The position numbers and the translations under genes are program-made. The notes under the pieces were generated by a model, which did no database searches, had not been told where the DNA came from, and was given only the letters and a program-made list of their open reading frames with translations. A stretch of 64,000 nt of DNA from Roseovarius nubinhibens ISM (GTDB lineage: Bacteria > Pseudomonadota > Alphaproteobacteria > Rhodobacterales > Rhodobacteraceae), in NCBI RefSeq assembly GCF_000152625.1, contig NZ_CH724156.1, positions 1,903,778 to 1,967,777 on the forward strand, read 5' to 3'. Position 1 is the first letter of the stretch, and every line of letters begins with the position of its first letter. Below, piece after piece: positions 45,117 to 53,132 of the stretch.

Positions 45117-46702
45117 GCCTTCTGAAGGTCCGCGATCTCTGCATCAGCTTTTCTCAGGATGGGCAGCGCAAGGCCTGTGTGCATGGCGTGTCCTTCGATG
45201 TCGACCGGGGCGAGACCGTGGCGCTGGTTGGCGAAAGCGGCTCGGGCAAGTCGGTGACGGCGCTGAGCACCGTGTCGCTGCTCGGCGGGTCGGCCCATGT
45301 CGGTGGCTCGGTCACCTATGACGGGCAGGAGATGATCGGCGCCAGCGAGAAGCTCTTGCGGCAGGTGCGCGGCAACGACATCAGCTTTATCTTCCAAGAG
45401 CCGATGACCTCGCTCAACCCGCTGCACACGCTGGAAAAGCAATTGGCGGAGAGCCTTGAGCTGCATCAGGGGATCACGGGCGCAGCGGCGCGGGCGCGGA
45501 TTGTCGAGCTGCTCACCCGGGTTGGCATTCGCGACCCGGAAACGCGGCTCTCGGCCTATCCCCATCAACTCTCGGGGGGTCAGCGGCAGCGGGTGATGAT
45601 CGCCATGGCGCTCGCCAACAAGCCCGATATCCTTATCGCGGACGAGCCGACCACGGCGCTCGATGTGACCATTCAGGCGCAGATTCTCGAGCTGCTGGCC
45701 GAGCTCAAGCGCGAAGAGAACATGGGACTTTTGTTCATCACCCATGATCTGGGCATTGTCAGCCGCATCGCCGACCGGGTTTGCGTGATGAAGGATGGCC
45801 GCATCGTCGAGCATGGGCCGACGCGCGAGGTGTTCGACGCGCCGCAGCATCCCTATACGCAAAAGCTATTGGCGGCGCGGGCGGCGGGGCGGCCCGAGCC
45901 GGTGGCCGAGAACGCGCCCGAGATCGTGCGGGCCGACAATCTGCGGGTCTGGTTCCCGATCCAGAAGGGCCTGCTCAAACGCACGGTGGGCCATGTGAAG
46001 GCGGTCAATGACGCGTCTCTTTCGGTGCGGGCGGGCGAGACGCTGGGTGTCGTGGGCGAGAGCGGGTCCGGCAAGACCACGCTCGCCATGGCGATCATGC
46101 GGTTGATCAGCTCGGAGGGCGGGTTGCGCTTTCTCGGGGAGGATATGCGAAAATGGTCGACGCGGGCGCTGCGGCGGCATCGCAAGGATATGCAGATCGT
46201 GTTTCAGGACCCGTTCGGCAGCCTCAGCCCGCGGATGACCTGTGCCCAGATCATCGCCGAGGGGCTCGGCGTGCATGGCAATCCGGATGGCCGTCCCGAG
46301 CGCGAGCTGGTGGCCGAGGTGCTGCGCGAGGTCGAACTGCCCGAGGACAGCATGGACCGGTTTCCGCATGAGTTTTCCGGCGGGCAGCGGCAGCGGATCG
46401 CGATCGCGCGGGCGATGATCCTGCGGCCCAAGCTGGTGGTGCTGGACGAGCCGACCTCGGCGCTCGATATGACGGTGCAGGTGCAGATTGTCGATCTGCT
46501 GCGCCGGTTGCAGCAGAAATACGGGCTGGCCTATCTGTTCATCAGTCACGACCTTAATGTGGTGCGTGCCATGAGCCACAAGATCATGGTGATGAAACAG
46601 GGCGATGTGATTGAGGCGGGGTCGGCTGAGGAGCTGTTCGAGCGTCCCCAGACCGACTATGCCAAGAGCCTGTTGCAGGCGGCGATGGAGCGTGACGGCT
46701 GA
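45113..46702 (+). CDS. yejF: Peptide ABC transporter ATP-binding protein, YejF-like (two ATPase domains)
   Basis: 529 residues, a fused pair of ATPase domains. First domain: Walker A GESGSGKS, signature LSGGQRQR, Walker B ILIADEPTTALD. Second domain: GESGSGKT, FSGGQRQR and LVVLDEPTSALD. Fused ATPases of this kind drive dipeptide and microcin C importers. It overlaps yejE by 4 nt, closing the yejABEF operon. No microcin or immunity gene is next to it. Confidence 0.95.
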   Translation: MSLLKVRDLCISFSQDGQRKACVHGVSFDVDRGETVALVGESGSGKSVTALSTVSLLGGSAHVGGSVTYDGQEMIGASEKLLRQVRGNDISFIFQEPMTSLNPLHTLEKQLAESLELHQGITGAAARARIVELLTRVGIRDPETRLSAYPHQLSGGQRQRVMIAMALANKPDILIADEPTTALDVTIQAQILELLAELKREENMGLLFITHDLGIVSRIADRVCVMKDGRIVEHGPTREVFDAPQHPYTQKLLAARAAGRPEPVAENAPEIVRADNLRVWFPIQKGLLKRTVGHVKAVNDASLSVRAGETLGVVGESGSGKTTLAMAIMRLISSEGGLRFLGEDMRKWSTRALRRHRKDMQIVFQDPFGSLSPRMTCAQIIAEGLGVHGNPDGRPERELVAEVLREVELPEDSMDRFPHEFSGGQRQRIAIARAMILRPKLVVLDEPTSALDMTVQVQIVDLLRRLQQKYGLAYLFISHDLNVVRAMSHKIMVMKQGDVIEAGSAEELFERPQTDYAKSLLQAAMERDG

Positions 46703-46846
46703 TCAGTCGCGACGGCGGCCTTCGGTATGCGCGACCAGTTCAGCCTCGCGGCGGTCGTCAAAGCGGGTGCGCCGGCCCCAGTGGTTGTAGCTTTGCGGCT
46801 GCATGCGGGCGGCGGTTCTGAAGCTCTGTGCAAGAATTCCCAACAT
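46703..46846 (-). CDS. Small basic protein divergent from a LysR gene
   Basis: 47 residues, starting MLGILAQSFRTAARMQPQSY and ending VAHTEGRRRD; rich in Arg, predicted charged and partly helical. The ATG at 46846 has an AAAGGA ribosome binding site 8 nt upstream. It is divergent from the LysR gene at 46946, and the stop lies next to the yejF stop. Its upstream region shares the word AGGCGCATATT, at almost the same distance, with another small gene (52913-53023) that is also divergent from a LysR gene. Function unknown. Confidence 0.6.
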   Translation of the reverse strand: MLGILAQSFRTAARMQPQSYNHWGRRTRFDDRREAELVAHTEGRRRD

Positions 46847-46881
46847 GGTTTCGATCCTTTTTCTGTGGTTTCCATGGTTGG

Positions 46882-46917
46882 AATATGCGCCTATCATGGC
46901 TATTCTGCTAATCAGCA
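46882..46917 (-). promoter_or_regulatory. Divergent promoter/operator of small gene and LysR gene, unit 1
   Basis: CATATT on the minus strand is a likely -10, preceded by AGGCG and, 17 bp further up, the hexamer TAGCAG. That hexamer lies in the dyad TGCTAATCAGCA (46906-46917), a candidate LysR site overlapping the -35. The word AGGCGCATATT recurs at 53062-53072. Confidence 0.5.
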
Positions 46918-46945
46918 ATAAATCCGATATGTAAGGTTTAATTAC

Positions 46946-47842
46946 ATGATAGATTGGCTGACCCTGCCGCCGCTGACCGCGCTGCGTGCCTTTGCGGCCT
47001 TTGCGGAGACCGGGTCGGTGATCTCGGCGGGCACCGCGCTCAACGTCAGTCACGCGGCGATCAGCCAGCAGTTGCGGGCGCTCGAGACCCATATGGGCGT
47101 GGCGCTGGTGGACCGGAGCGGGCGGGCGATGGCGCTCACTGTCGAGGGGCGACAGCTCGCCTCGGCGCTGCGCACCGGGTTTGGCGCGATTGCGGCTTCG
47201 GTCGAGGCGCTCACCGGGGCGGATGCGGCGCGGCCCTTGCATATCGCCACGACGCCGATGTTCGCGGCGGGTTGGCTCATGCCGCAGATGCCGCAGTTTC
47301 ACGAGGCCCATCCCGGCACCCACCTGATCCTCAGCGCCTCGGCCGAGCTGCAAACGCTCGACCCCGGCGGCATCGACGTGGCGCTGCGCTATGGGGCGGG
47401 GGATTGGCCGGGGGTGGAGACGCAGCTTTTGCTGCGCTCGCCCATGTTGCTGGTGGGGGCGCCCAGCCTAGTGGGCGAGGACCCGATCTGCAACCTGTCG
47501 GTTCTGGCGCGCTATCCCGTGCTGCAGGATATGGGGCGGTCAGAGGCCAATCTTCTCTTGGAAGAGATGGGGGTGATCGGCCCCTCGGAGGGACCGCCGG
47601 CGCGGCGGGTGCAGCTTCCGGGGAATTTGCTTTTGGATGCGGCGCGGGACGGGCAGGGGGTGGCCGTGGTGACGCGCGCCTTTGTCGAGAAGGACCTCGA
47701 GGCGGGGCGGCTGCGGCTGCTCTATGAGCATCAGAGCGACAATGGGTATTACATCGTGACGCGGCCGGGCGTGCAGCGCCCGGTGACCAAGACCTTCATC
47801 CGTTGGCTGATGGGGCGGGGCGCGGCAGCGGGGGCCGCCTGA
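46946..47842 (+). CDS. LysR family transcriptional regulator, GcvA-like
   Basis: 298 residues. The N-terminal winged helix-turn-helix reads PPLTALRAFAAFAETGSVISAGTALNVSHAAISQQLRALE, followed by a substrate-binding domain with LHIATTPMFAAGWLMP and GIDVALRYGAGDWPG, close to the GcvA/AmpR subgroup. It should control the divergent small gene and itself; the effector is unknown. It does not appear to belong to the yej operon. The context resembles a second LysR/small-gene pair 6 kb downstream. Confidence 0.88.
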   Translation: MIDWLTLPPLTALRAFAAFAETGSVISAGTALNVSHAAISQQLRALETHMGVALVDRSGRAMALTVEGRQLASALRTGFGAIAASVEALTGADAARPLHIATTPMFAAGWLMPQMPQFHEAHPGTHLILSASAELQTLDPGGIDVALRYGAGDWPGVETQLLLRSPMLLVGAPSLVGEDPICNLSVLARYPVLQDMGRSEANLLLEEMGVIGPSEGPPARRVQLPGNLLLDAARDGQGVAVVTRAFVEKDLEAGRLRLLYEHQSDNGYYIVTRPGVQRPVTKTFIRWLMGRGAAAGAA

Positions 47843-47848
47843 GGCCCC

Positions 47849-49384
47849 TTAGCTGCCGGGATCGACCATGAAGCAGGTGACCTGCTTGGCCTGCAGGCGG
47901 CGGCAGGCGAGATCGGCGGTTTCCCGGGTCAGCCCCATGAAATTCGCATCATAGCCGCCGCGCCGTTCCACCACCTTGCGCAGCGCGTCATCCAGCGTGC
48001 CAACCTCGCTCAGCGCGGTTTTCAAGAGCACCTTGCGGGCCTTGTACTCGCTCGGATAGCGGCCGACGTTGATGCCCCAGTTGCGCCCGCCGGAGGTCGA
48101 GACGCGGGTCACCACCTGCGGTTCCGGCGCGGTTTCGGGCAGCGCCGCGAGCACCAGATCCTTGGGCCGGGCGGCGGGTTTCACGCTCACCAGAACGGGG
48201 TCGGGCAGCTCGATATCAGTGACCGGGGTGGCGGCTGCAACGACGGTATCCTCTTGCGGGGCGACCTCGGGCGTTTCGGGCTTGAGCTCGATCGCCTGGG
48301 CCAGCGCCTGCTGAATGTCGTCCTGAACCACTGTGGGCAGGGTCGGTGTCGCGGCGACATCGGCCTCGGCCACAAGGGTGGCAGTGTCGGGGGTGTCTGG
48401 GACCGGGCGGGCGCTTGGCCGCAGGCTCTTCTTCACAGCGGCGGCAGCGGCGAGGCGCACGGTTTTCGAAGTGCCGCCCGGGGTGCCGTCCGGCGCATCA
48501 TCCGAGCCGCCGATCTTGCCATAATAGGGCGGGCGTGCGGGTTTGTTGACCGCCACACGGCGCGGCGCGCGCGCGAAGCCCAGATCGAGAAGCTCGGCCA
48601 CTTCGGCGTTGCGGCTGTGCGAGGAGCGGCCGCCAAAGACGGTGGCGATGATCCGTTCATTGCCACGCTCGGCGCTGGCGACGAGGTTGAACCCGGCGGC
48701 GCGGGTGTAGCCCGTCTTGATGCCATCGGCGCCCTTGTAGGCGCTCAGCAGGCGGCGGTTGGTGTTCGACACGCTGCGCACGCCCGCGTCGGTTTCGACC
48801 CGCGAGAAGAGATTGTAATATTCGGGGAAGTCATAGAACAGGTGCCGCCCGAGCGTCGTCATGTCCCGCGCGGTCGACAGATGGCCGTCCTCGGTCAGGC
48901 CATGGGCGTTCTTGAAGGTGGTGCGCGTCATGCCCAGCGCCTTGGCGGTGCGGGTCATGCGGCGGGCAAACCGGGCCTCGGAGCCCTCGATCGCCTCGCC
49001 CAGCGCGGTGGCCGCGTCATTGGCGGATTTGACCGCAGCGGCGCGGATCAGGTAGCGCAGCTTGATCTTCTGGCCGGCCCGGAGCCCCAGTTTCGAAGGC
49101 GGTTCGCTCGCCGCGTGGCGCGAGATGGTGATCGTGTCGTCGAGGCTGATCTCGCCGTTTTCCACCGCCTCGAAGACGACATAGAGTGTCATCATCTTGG
49201 TCAGGGAGGCCGGGTGAAGCCGGCTGTCAGCGTTTCGTGAATGCAGCACCTCGCCAGACCTTGCGTCGATGACCATGGCTGCATAGGGGGCCGCTGCGGC
49301 GCTCAGGGGGACGATCACGACCATCCATAGCGTGGCCAATGCCAGCAATACCCAGCGGAGCGGCTGCCGTTTCCGCGTTTTCAT
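47849..49384 (-). CDS. D-alanyl-D-alanine carboxypeptidase with C-terminal SPOR-like domain
   Basis: 511 residues. A signal peptide (LALATLWMVVIVPLSAAAAPYAA) precedes the penicillin-binding domain with SLTK (nucleophile Ser), SAN and KTGYTRAAGFN, the three motifs of PBP5/6-like DD-carboxypeptidases. They trim the terminal D-Ala of peptidoglycan. A Pro/Ala/Glu-rich linker follows, and the last 85 residues (NWGINVGRYPSEYKARKVLLKTAL to CFMVDPGS) look like a SPOR domain that binds denuded glycan at the division site. Combining both is known in alphaproteobacteria. It converges with the LysR gene. Confidence 0.92.
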   Translation of the reverse strand: MKTRKRQPLRWVLLALATLWMVVIVPLSAAAAPYAAMVIDARSGEVLHSRNADSRLHPASLTKMMTLYVVFEAVENGEISLDDTITISRHAASEPPSKLGLRAGQKIKLRYLIRAAAVKSANDAATALGEAIEGSEARFARRMTRTAKALGMTRTTFKNAHGLTEDGHLSTARDMTTLGRHLFYDFPEYYNLFSRVETDAGVRSVSNTNRRLLSAYKGADGIKTGYTRAAGFNLVASAERGNERIIATVFGGRSSHSRNAEVAELLDLGFARAPRRVAVNKPARPPYYGKIGGSDDAPDGTPGGTSKTVRLAAAAAVKKSLRPSARPVPDTPDTATLVAEADVAATPTLPTVVQDDIQQALAQAIELKPETPEVAPQEDTVVAAATPVTDIELPDPVLVSVKPAARPKDLVLAALPETAPEPQVVTRVSTSGGRNWGINVGRYPSEYKARKVLLKTALSEVGTLDDALRKVVERRGGYDANFMGLTRETADLACRRLQAKQVTCFMVDPGS

Positions 49385-49750
49385 GACTCTGCTCTTCTAC
49401 TGCCTCGTGCCGCCGATTTTTCGGCTGACTTGTTTTATTGAAATGACGTTAGCACAGGTGGCTCTTCATTTAAAGTATTCATTTTCAACGGTTTTATGGT
49501 GAGTTTCGAGCGTTTCCTTCTACATGTAGGGGGTCTGGCGTTGGGCTCTCACCACACCTGCCAATGTGGCGAAAAAGTGTCGGCAGAGATTTGCCGGGCG
49601 GCCTGGGCCATCGGCGTGGCGCGTCGCGGGGTAAGCGGGCGTTAACCACAGTCTCAGAAAGCCCCCGGTCGCCGGGGATTGGAGCGAAATTCTTAAACCT
49701 TCTTTAGGCGGGCCGCGTCATCCTGATCGCCGGGTAACGCGGAGACTGAC
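49385..49750. other. Divergent intergenic region of 366 bp
   Basis: I find no gene here. It holds the promoters of the carboxypeptidase (minus) and the EAL gene (plus). A short AT-rich part (about 49420-49500) lies next to the carboxypeptidase. A perfect hairpin CCCCGG-TCG-CCGGGG (49663-49677) precedes the EAL gene, followed by the AT-rich AAATTCTTAAACCTTCTTTA, where the EAL promoter most likely lies. Confidence 0.6.
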
Positions 49751-50593
49751 ATGGTTGCGAAGGGTAGGGCGAAATGGGCGGATATACCGCCGGATCATCA
49801 AGATCCTCTGTCATATGCGGTGTCGGCGCGGGACCGGTCGGTGATCGAAATGGTCGATGCGGCGGTGCGCCACAAGCAGGTCATGCTGGCCTATCAGCCG
49901 GTGGTGCCGGCGCAGAATGTGGATCACGTGGCCTTTTACGAGGGGTTGGTGCGGATCCTGGATGAAACCGGCCGGATTATCCCCGCGCGCGAGTTCATTG
50001 ATGCGATCGAGACCACGGAAACCGGGCGGATCGTGGATTGTCTGGCGCTGGAAAAGGGCATGCTGACCCTGGCCGAACACTCGGATCTGCGGCTGTCGAT
50101 CAATATGTCGGCGCGGTCCATCGGCTATCCGCGCTGGATGCAGGCGCTCGAACGCGGGATGCGCCGCGATCCGACGGTGGCGGAGCGTCTTATCCTCGAG
50201 ATCACCGAAAGTTCGGCCATGGTGGTGCCCGAGCTGGTGACCGGATTCATGGAGAAGCTGCAGCATAAAGGGGTGAGCTTTGCGCTCGATAATTTCGGCG
50301 CGGGCTATACCTCCTTTCGCTATCTCAAGCAGTTCTATTTCGACATTCTCAAGATCGACGGTCAGTTCATTCGCGGCATCGCCCGCGACCCGGACAATCA
50401 GGTGCTCACCTCGGCGCTCGCCACGATTGCCAAGCAATTCGACATGTTCACCGTTGCCGAAAGCGTCGAGCGGGCAGAGGATGCGGCCTATCTTCAGGCC
50501 ATCGGGATCGACTGTCTTCAGGGGTATTTCTATGGGGCGCCGTCGGTGCGCCCGGCCTGGCTCGTCAGGGATGACAGGCGGGTGCGCGCCTGA
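49751..50593 (+). CDS. EAL domain protein (c-di-GMP phosphodiesterase-like, variant motif)
   Basis: 280 residues, a stand-alone EAL domain with a short N-terminus and no sensor or membrane segment. The signature EAL is EGL (FYEGLVRILD) with its catalytic Glu kept. Asn in LSINMSARS, Glu in ILEITESS, Lys in LKIDGQFI and Gln in CLQGYF are present. The metal-binding loop, normally DDFGTGYSS, reads DNFGAGYTSF, so the second Asp is Asn. Activity is therefore possible but not assured; it could also be a c-di-GMP or protein-binding regulator. No GGDEF partner is in the window. Confidence 0.88.
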   Translation: MVAKGRAKWADIPPDHQDPLSYAVSARDRSVIEMVDAAVRHKQVMLAYQPVVPAQNVDHVAFYEGLVRILDETGRIIPAREFIDAIETTETGRIVDCLALEKGMLTLAEHSDLRLSINMSARSIGYPRWMQALERGMRRDPTVAERLILEITESSAMVVPELVTGFMEKLQHKGVSFALDNFGAGYTSFRYLKQFYFDILKIDGQFIRGIARDPDNQVLTSALATIAKQFDMFTVAESVERAEDAAYLQAIGIDCLQGYFYGAPSVRPAWLVRDDRRVRA

Positions 50594-50727
50594 GCCGCGC
50601 CAGCGTGACGTTGCTGCGTTGCAATGGCTGGGCTACATTTCCCGAGAACCGGGGGGGAATCATGCCTGGGCGCGTCTCTGCGCCCGGATCCTGTCCGGCC
50701 AGAACTTTTTAGGTGGGGACATACTCT

Positions 50728-51903
50728 ATGACTAATGTTGTGATCGCTTCGGCTGCGCGGACGGCCGTGGGTTCGTTCGGCGGATCTTTTGCCAATACTC
50801 CTGCGCATGATCTCGGCGCAGCCGTGCTGAGTGCCGTGTGCGAACGTGCGGGCGTCGATAAGGGCGACGTGTCGGAAACGATCCTCGGTCAGGTGCTGAC
50901 CGCAGGCCAAGGCCAGAACCCGGCGCGTCAGGCGCATGTGAATGCAGGTCTGCCCATCGAGAGCGCCGCCTGGGGCATCAACCAGGTCTGTGGCTCGGGT
51001 CTGCGGGCCGTGGCGCTGGGCGCACAGCATATCATGCTCGGCGATGCCAAGATCGTGGCGGCCGGTGGTCAGGAAAACATGACGCTCAGCCCCCATGTCG
51101 CGCATCTGCGCGCGGGCCATAAGATGGGCGATGTGAAATATATCGACTCGATGATCCGTGACGGTCTTTGGGATGCGTTCAACGGCTATCACATGGGTCA
51201 AACCGCCGAAAACGTTGCCGAGAAATGGCAGATTAGCCGCGAGCAGCAGGATGAATTCGCGCTCGCCAGCCAGAACAAGGCCGAAGCGGCGCAGAAGGCC
51301 GGCAAGTTCGACGATGAGATCGTGCCCTTTACCGTATCGACCCGCAAAGGCGACATCGTGGTGGATAAGGACGAATATATCCGCCATGGCGCGACGCTCG
51401 AGGCGATGCAGAAGATGCGCCCCGCCTTTACCAAGGACGGCTCGGTCACCGCGGCCAATGCCAGCGGCCTCAACGATGGGGCGGCAGCGACCCTGCTGAT
51501 GAGCGCGGAAGAGGCCGAGAAACGCGGCATCACCCCGCTGGCGCGGATCGTGTCCTATGCGACCGCCGGTCTCGACCCGGCGATCATGGGCGTGGGCCCG
51601 GTCAACGCCTCGCGCAAGGCGCTCGAGAAAGCCGGCTGGAAAGCCAGCGACCTCGATCTGGTGGAGGCGAACGAAGCCTTTGCCGCCCAGGCCTGCGCGG
51701 TCAACAAAGAGATGGGCTGGGACCCTGAGGTGGTGAACGTCAATGGTGGCGCCATCGCCATCGGTCACCCGATCGGGGCCTCGGGCTGTCGCGTGCTCAA
51801 CACGCTGCTGTTTGAAATGCAGCGCCGCGACGCCAAGAAGGGCCTTGCCACGCTTTGCATCGGTGGCGGCATGGGCGTCGCCCTCTGCGTCGAGCGGGGC
51901 TAA
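50728..51903 (+). CDS. phaA: Acetyl-CoA acetyltransferase (beta-ketothiolase)
   Basis: 391 residues. It condenses two acetyl-CoA to acetoacetyl-CoA, the first step of polyhydroxybutyrate synthesis. The acyl-accepting Cys88 lies in [10 protein letters not shown], the general-base His in GHPIGASG, and the second Cys in CIGGGMG. The ATG at 50728 matches homologues; GTG five codons upstream is an unlikely alternative. It is followed by its own terminator and then phaB. The PHB synthase gene is not in this window. Confidence 0.96.
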   Translation: MTNVVIASAARTAVGSFGGSFANTPAHDLGAAVLSAVCERAGVDKGDVSETILGQVLTAGQGQNPARQAHVNAGLPIESAAWGINQVCGSGLRAVALGAQHIMLGDAKIVAAGGQENMTLSPHVAHLRAGHKMGDVKYIDSMIRDGLWDAFNGYHMGQTAENVAEKWQISREQQDEFALASQNKAEAAQKAGKFDDEIVPFTVSTRKGDIVVDKDEYIRHGATLEAMQKMRPAFTKDGSVTAANASGLNDGAAATLLMSAEEAEKRGITPLARIVSYATAGLDPAIMGVGPVNASRKALEKAGWKASDLDLVEANEAFAAQACAVNKEMGWDPEVVNVNGGAIAIGHPIGASGCRVLNTLLFEMQRRDAKKGLATLCIGGGMGVALCVERG

Positions 51904-51926
51904 GCCCGCGCGGTCTGAACGACAGA

Positions 51927-51953
51927 AAGGCGCCTCGCAAGGGCGCCTTTTTT
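51927..51953 (+). terminator. Intrinsic terminator after phaA
   Basis: AAGGCGCC pairs with GGCGCCTT around 7 nt, followed by a T-run. It would separate phaA from phaB transcription, at least in part. Confidence 0.88.
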
Positions 51954-52057
51954 ATAGGCATTTATCATTCTGTCACAAAAAGATGCCAAAAATAGCTGCG
52001 CTGCGGCAATTTTATTTCGGTAATAATATTGCGCATTCGGAGCGGTAAGGATAACCA

Positions 52058-52073
52058 AGTTACAAAGGTAACT
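52058..52073 (+). promoter_or_regulatory. Inverted repeat before phaB
   Basis: AGTTAC-AAAG-GTAACT is a perfect 6-bp dyad ending about 20 nt before the phaB start, just upstream of the AGGAGAG ribosome binding site. An AT-rich stretch before it (TAATAATATT) probably contains a separate phaB promoter. Confidence 0.4.
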
Positions 52074-52092
52074 GAGTCTACAGGAGAGTAAC

Positions 52093-52815
52093 ATGACCAG
52101 AACAGCCCTCGTCACCGGTGGCAGCCGCGGTATTGGTGCCGCCATTTCCAAGGCTCTGAAGGCCGAAGGCCACACAGTGGCCGCCACCTATGCAGGCAAT
52201 GACGAGGCCGCCGCTGCCTTTACCAAGGAAACCGGCATCCAGACCTACAAATGGAATGTCGCGGATTACGAGGAGAGCGCCGCGGGCATCGCCAAGGTCG
52301 AAGCCGATCTCGGCCCGATCGACATCGTCGTGGCAAACGCCGGCATCACCCGCGATGCGCCGTTCCACAAGATGACCCCCGATCAGTGGAAAGAGGTGAT
52401 CGACACCAACCTGACCGGCGTCTTCAACACCGTGCACCCGGTCTGGCCCGGCATGCGCGAGCGCAAGTTCGGGCGGGTCATCGTCATCAGCTCGATCAAC
52501 GGGCAGAAGGGGCAGTTCGCGCAGGTGAACTATGCCGCGACCAAGGCGGGCGATCTGGGCATCGTGAAATCGCTGGCGCAGGAAGGCGCGCGCGCGGGCA
52601 TCACCGCCAACGCCATCTGCCCCGGCTATATCGCCACCGAAATGGTCATGGCGGTGCCAGAGAAGGTGCGCGAGTCGATCATCGCACAGATCCCGGCGGG
52701 CCGTCTTGGCGAGCCGGAAGAGATCGCACGCTGTGTGGCCTTCCTCGCCTCGGACGATTCGCAATTCATCAACGGGTCGACGATTTCGGCCAACGGGGCG
52801 CAGTTCTTCGTCTGA
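52093..52815 (+). CDS. phaB: Acetoacetyl-CoA reductase
   Basis: 240 residues, a short-chain dehydrogenase using NADPH to make (R)-3-hydroxybutyryl-CoA for PHB. The nucleotide site is TGGSRGIGAAI, the catalytic Ser is in VISSINGQKGQ, and the Tyr/Lys pair is in NYAATKAG. NAGITRDAPFHKM and CPGYIATEMV are typical PhaB segments. AGGAGAGTAAC precedes the ATG. A strong terminator follows. Confidence 0.96.
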   Translation: MTRTALVTGGSRGIGAAISKALKAEGHTVAATYAGNDEAAAAFTKETGIQTYKWNVADYEESAAGIAKVEADLGPIDIVVANAGITRDAPFHKMTPDQWKEVIDTNLTGVFNTVHPVWPGMRERKFGRVIVISSINGQKGQFAQVNYAATKAGDLGIVKSLAQEGARAGITANAICPGYIATEMVMAVPEKVRESIIAQIPAGRLGEPEEIARCVAFLASDDSQFINGSTISANGAQFFV

Positions 52816-52840
52816 GCCTGCGCAGAGGCAGGAATGGCAA

Positions 52841-52870
52841 GGGCCGGTCGTGGAGGCGACCGGCCCTTTT
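52841..52870 (+). terminator. Intrinsic terminator of phaB
   Basis: GGGCCGGTCG pairs perfectly with CGACCGGCCC around a 6-nt loop, followed by TTTT. Confidence 0.9.
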
Positions 52871-52912
52871 CCCTTGTGGCGGCGTGTAACGGTCGCGGAA
52901 GGGGTTGGGTGT

Positions 52913-53023
52913 TCAGCGACGCCCGAAGAGGCGCTGCCAGAGGTCCCGGATCAGATCGCCGCGGGCATCATGGGCGCGGGTATAGGCGCTACGGGTTTTG
53001 CGATCGGATGCAATTTCAAACAT
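52913..53023 (-). CDS. Very small basic protein divergent from a LysR gene
   Basis: 36 residues, opening MFEIASDRKTRSAYTRAHD and ending LWQRLFGRR. The ATG at 53023 has a strong GAGGAGAG ribosome binding site and, upstream, a good promoter (TTGTCG, 17 bp, CATATT on the minus strand), which together argue that this short frame is real. The C-terminus looks like an amphipathic, Arg-rich helix. It is divergent from the GcvA-like gene at 53133 and shares the promoter word AGGCGCATATT with the small gene at 46703-46846. Function unknown. Confidence 0.65.
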   Translation of the reverse strand: MFEIASDRKTRSAYTRAHDARGDLIRDLWQRLFGRR

Positions 53024-53061
53024 CTAAACTCTCCTCAGATTGGTAAACTTGAACTGTAGCA

Positions 53062-53090
53062 AATATGCGCCTTATGAACCTTGGCGACAA
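53062..53090 (-). promoter_or_regulatory. Promoter of the small gene, unit 2
   Basis: On the minus strand TTGTCG, 17 bp, CATATT, ending 38 nt before the small-gene start. The word AGGCGCATATT is shared with unit 1 at 46882-46892. Confidence 0.6.
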
Positions 53091-53107
53091 ACGAGAGTTT
53101 CTATTTG

Positions 53108-53132
53108 TTCAGTTAAGCTGTATTTAACTGAA
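53108..53132 (+). promoter_or_regulatory. Palindrome directly before the LysR start codon
   Basis: TTCAGTTAA-N7-TTAACTGAA is a perfect 9-bp dyad ending at the base before the ATG at 53133. Such a site could serve LysR autoregulation or fold as an mRNA hairpin over the ribosome binding site; no normal ribosome binding site is visible. Confidence 0.55.

Noticed and set aside
51990-52010. A PhaR operator (TGC-rich CTGCGCTGCGGCA) between phaA and phaB
   Set aside because: It is TGC-rich but not a clean inverted repeat matching the PhaR consensus I know; too weak to call.
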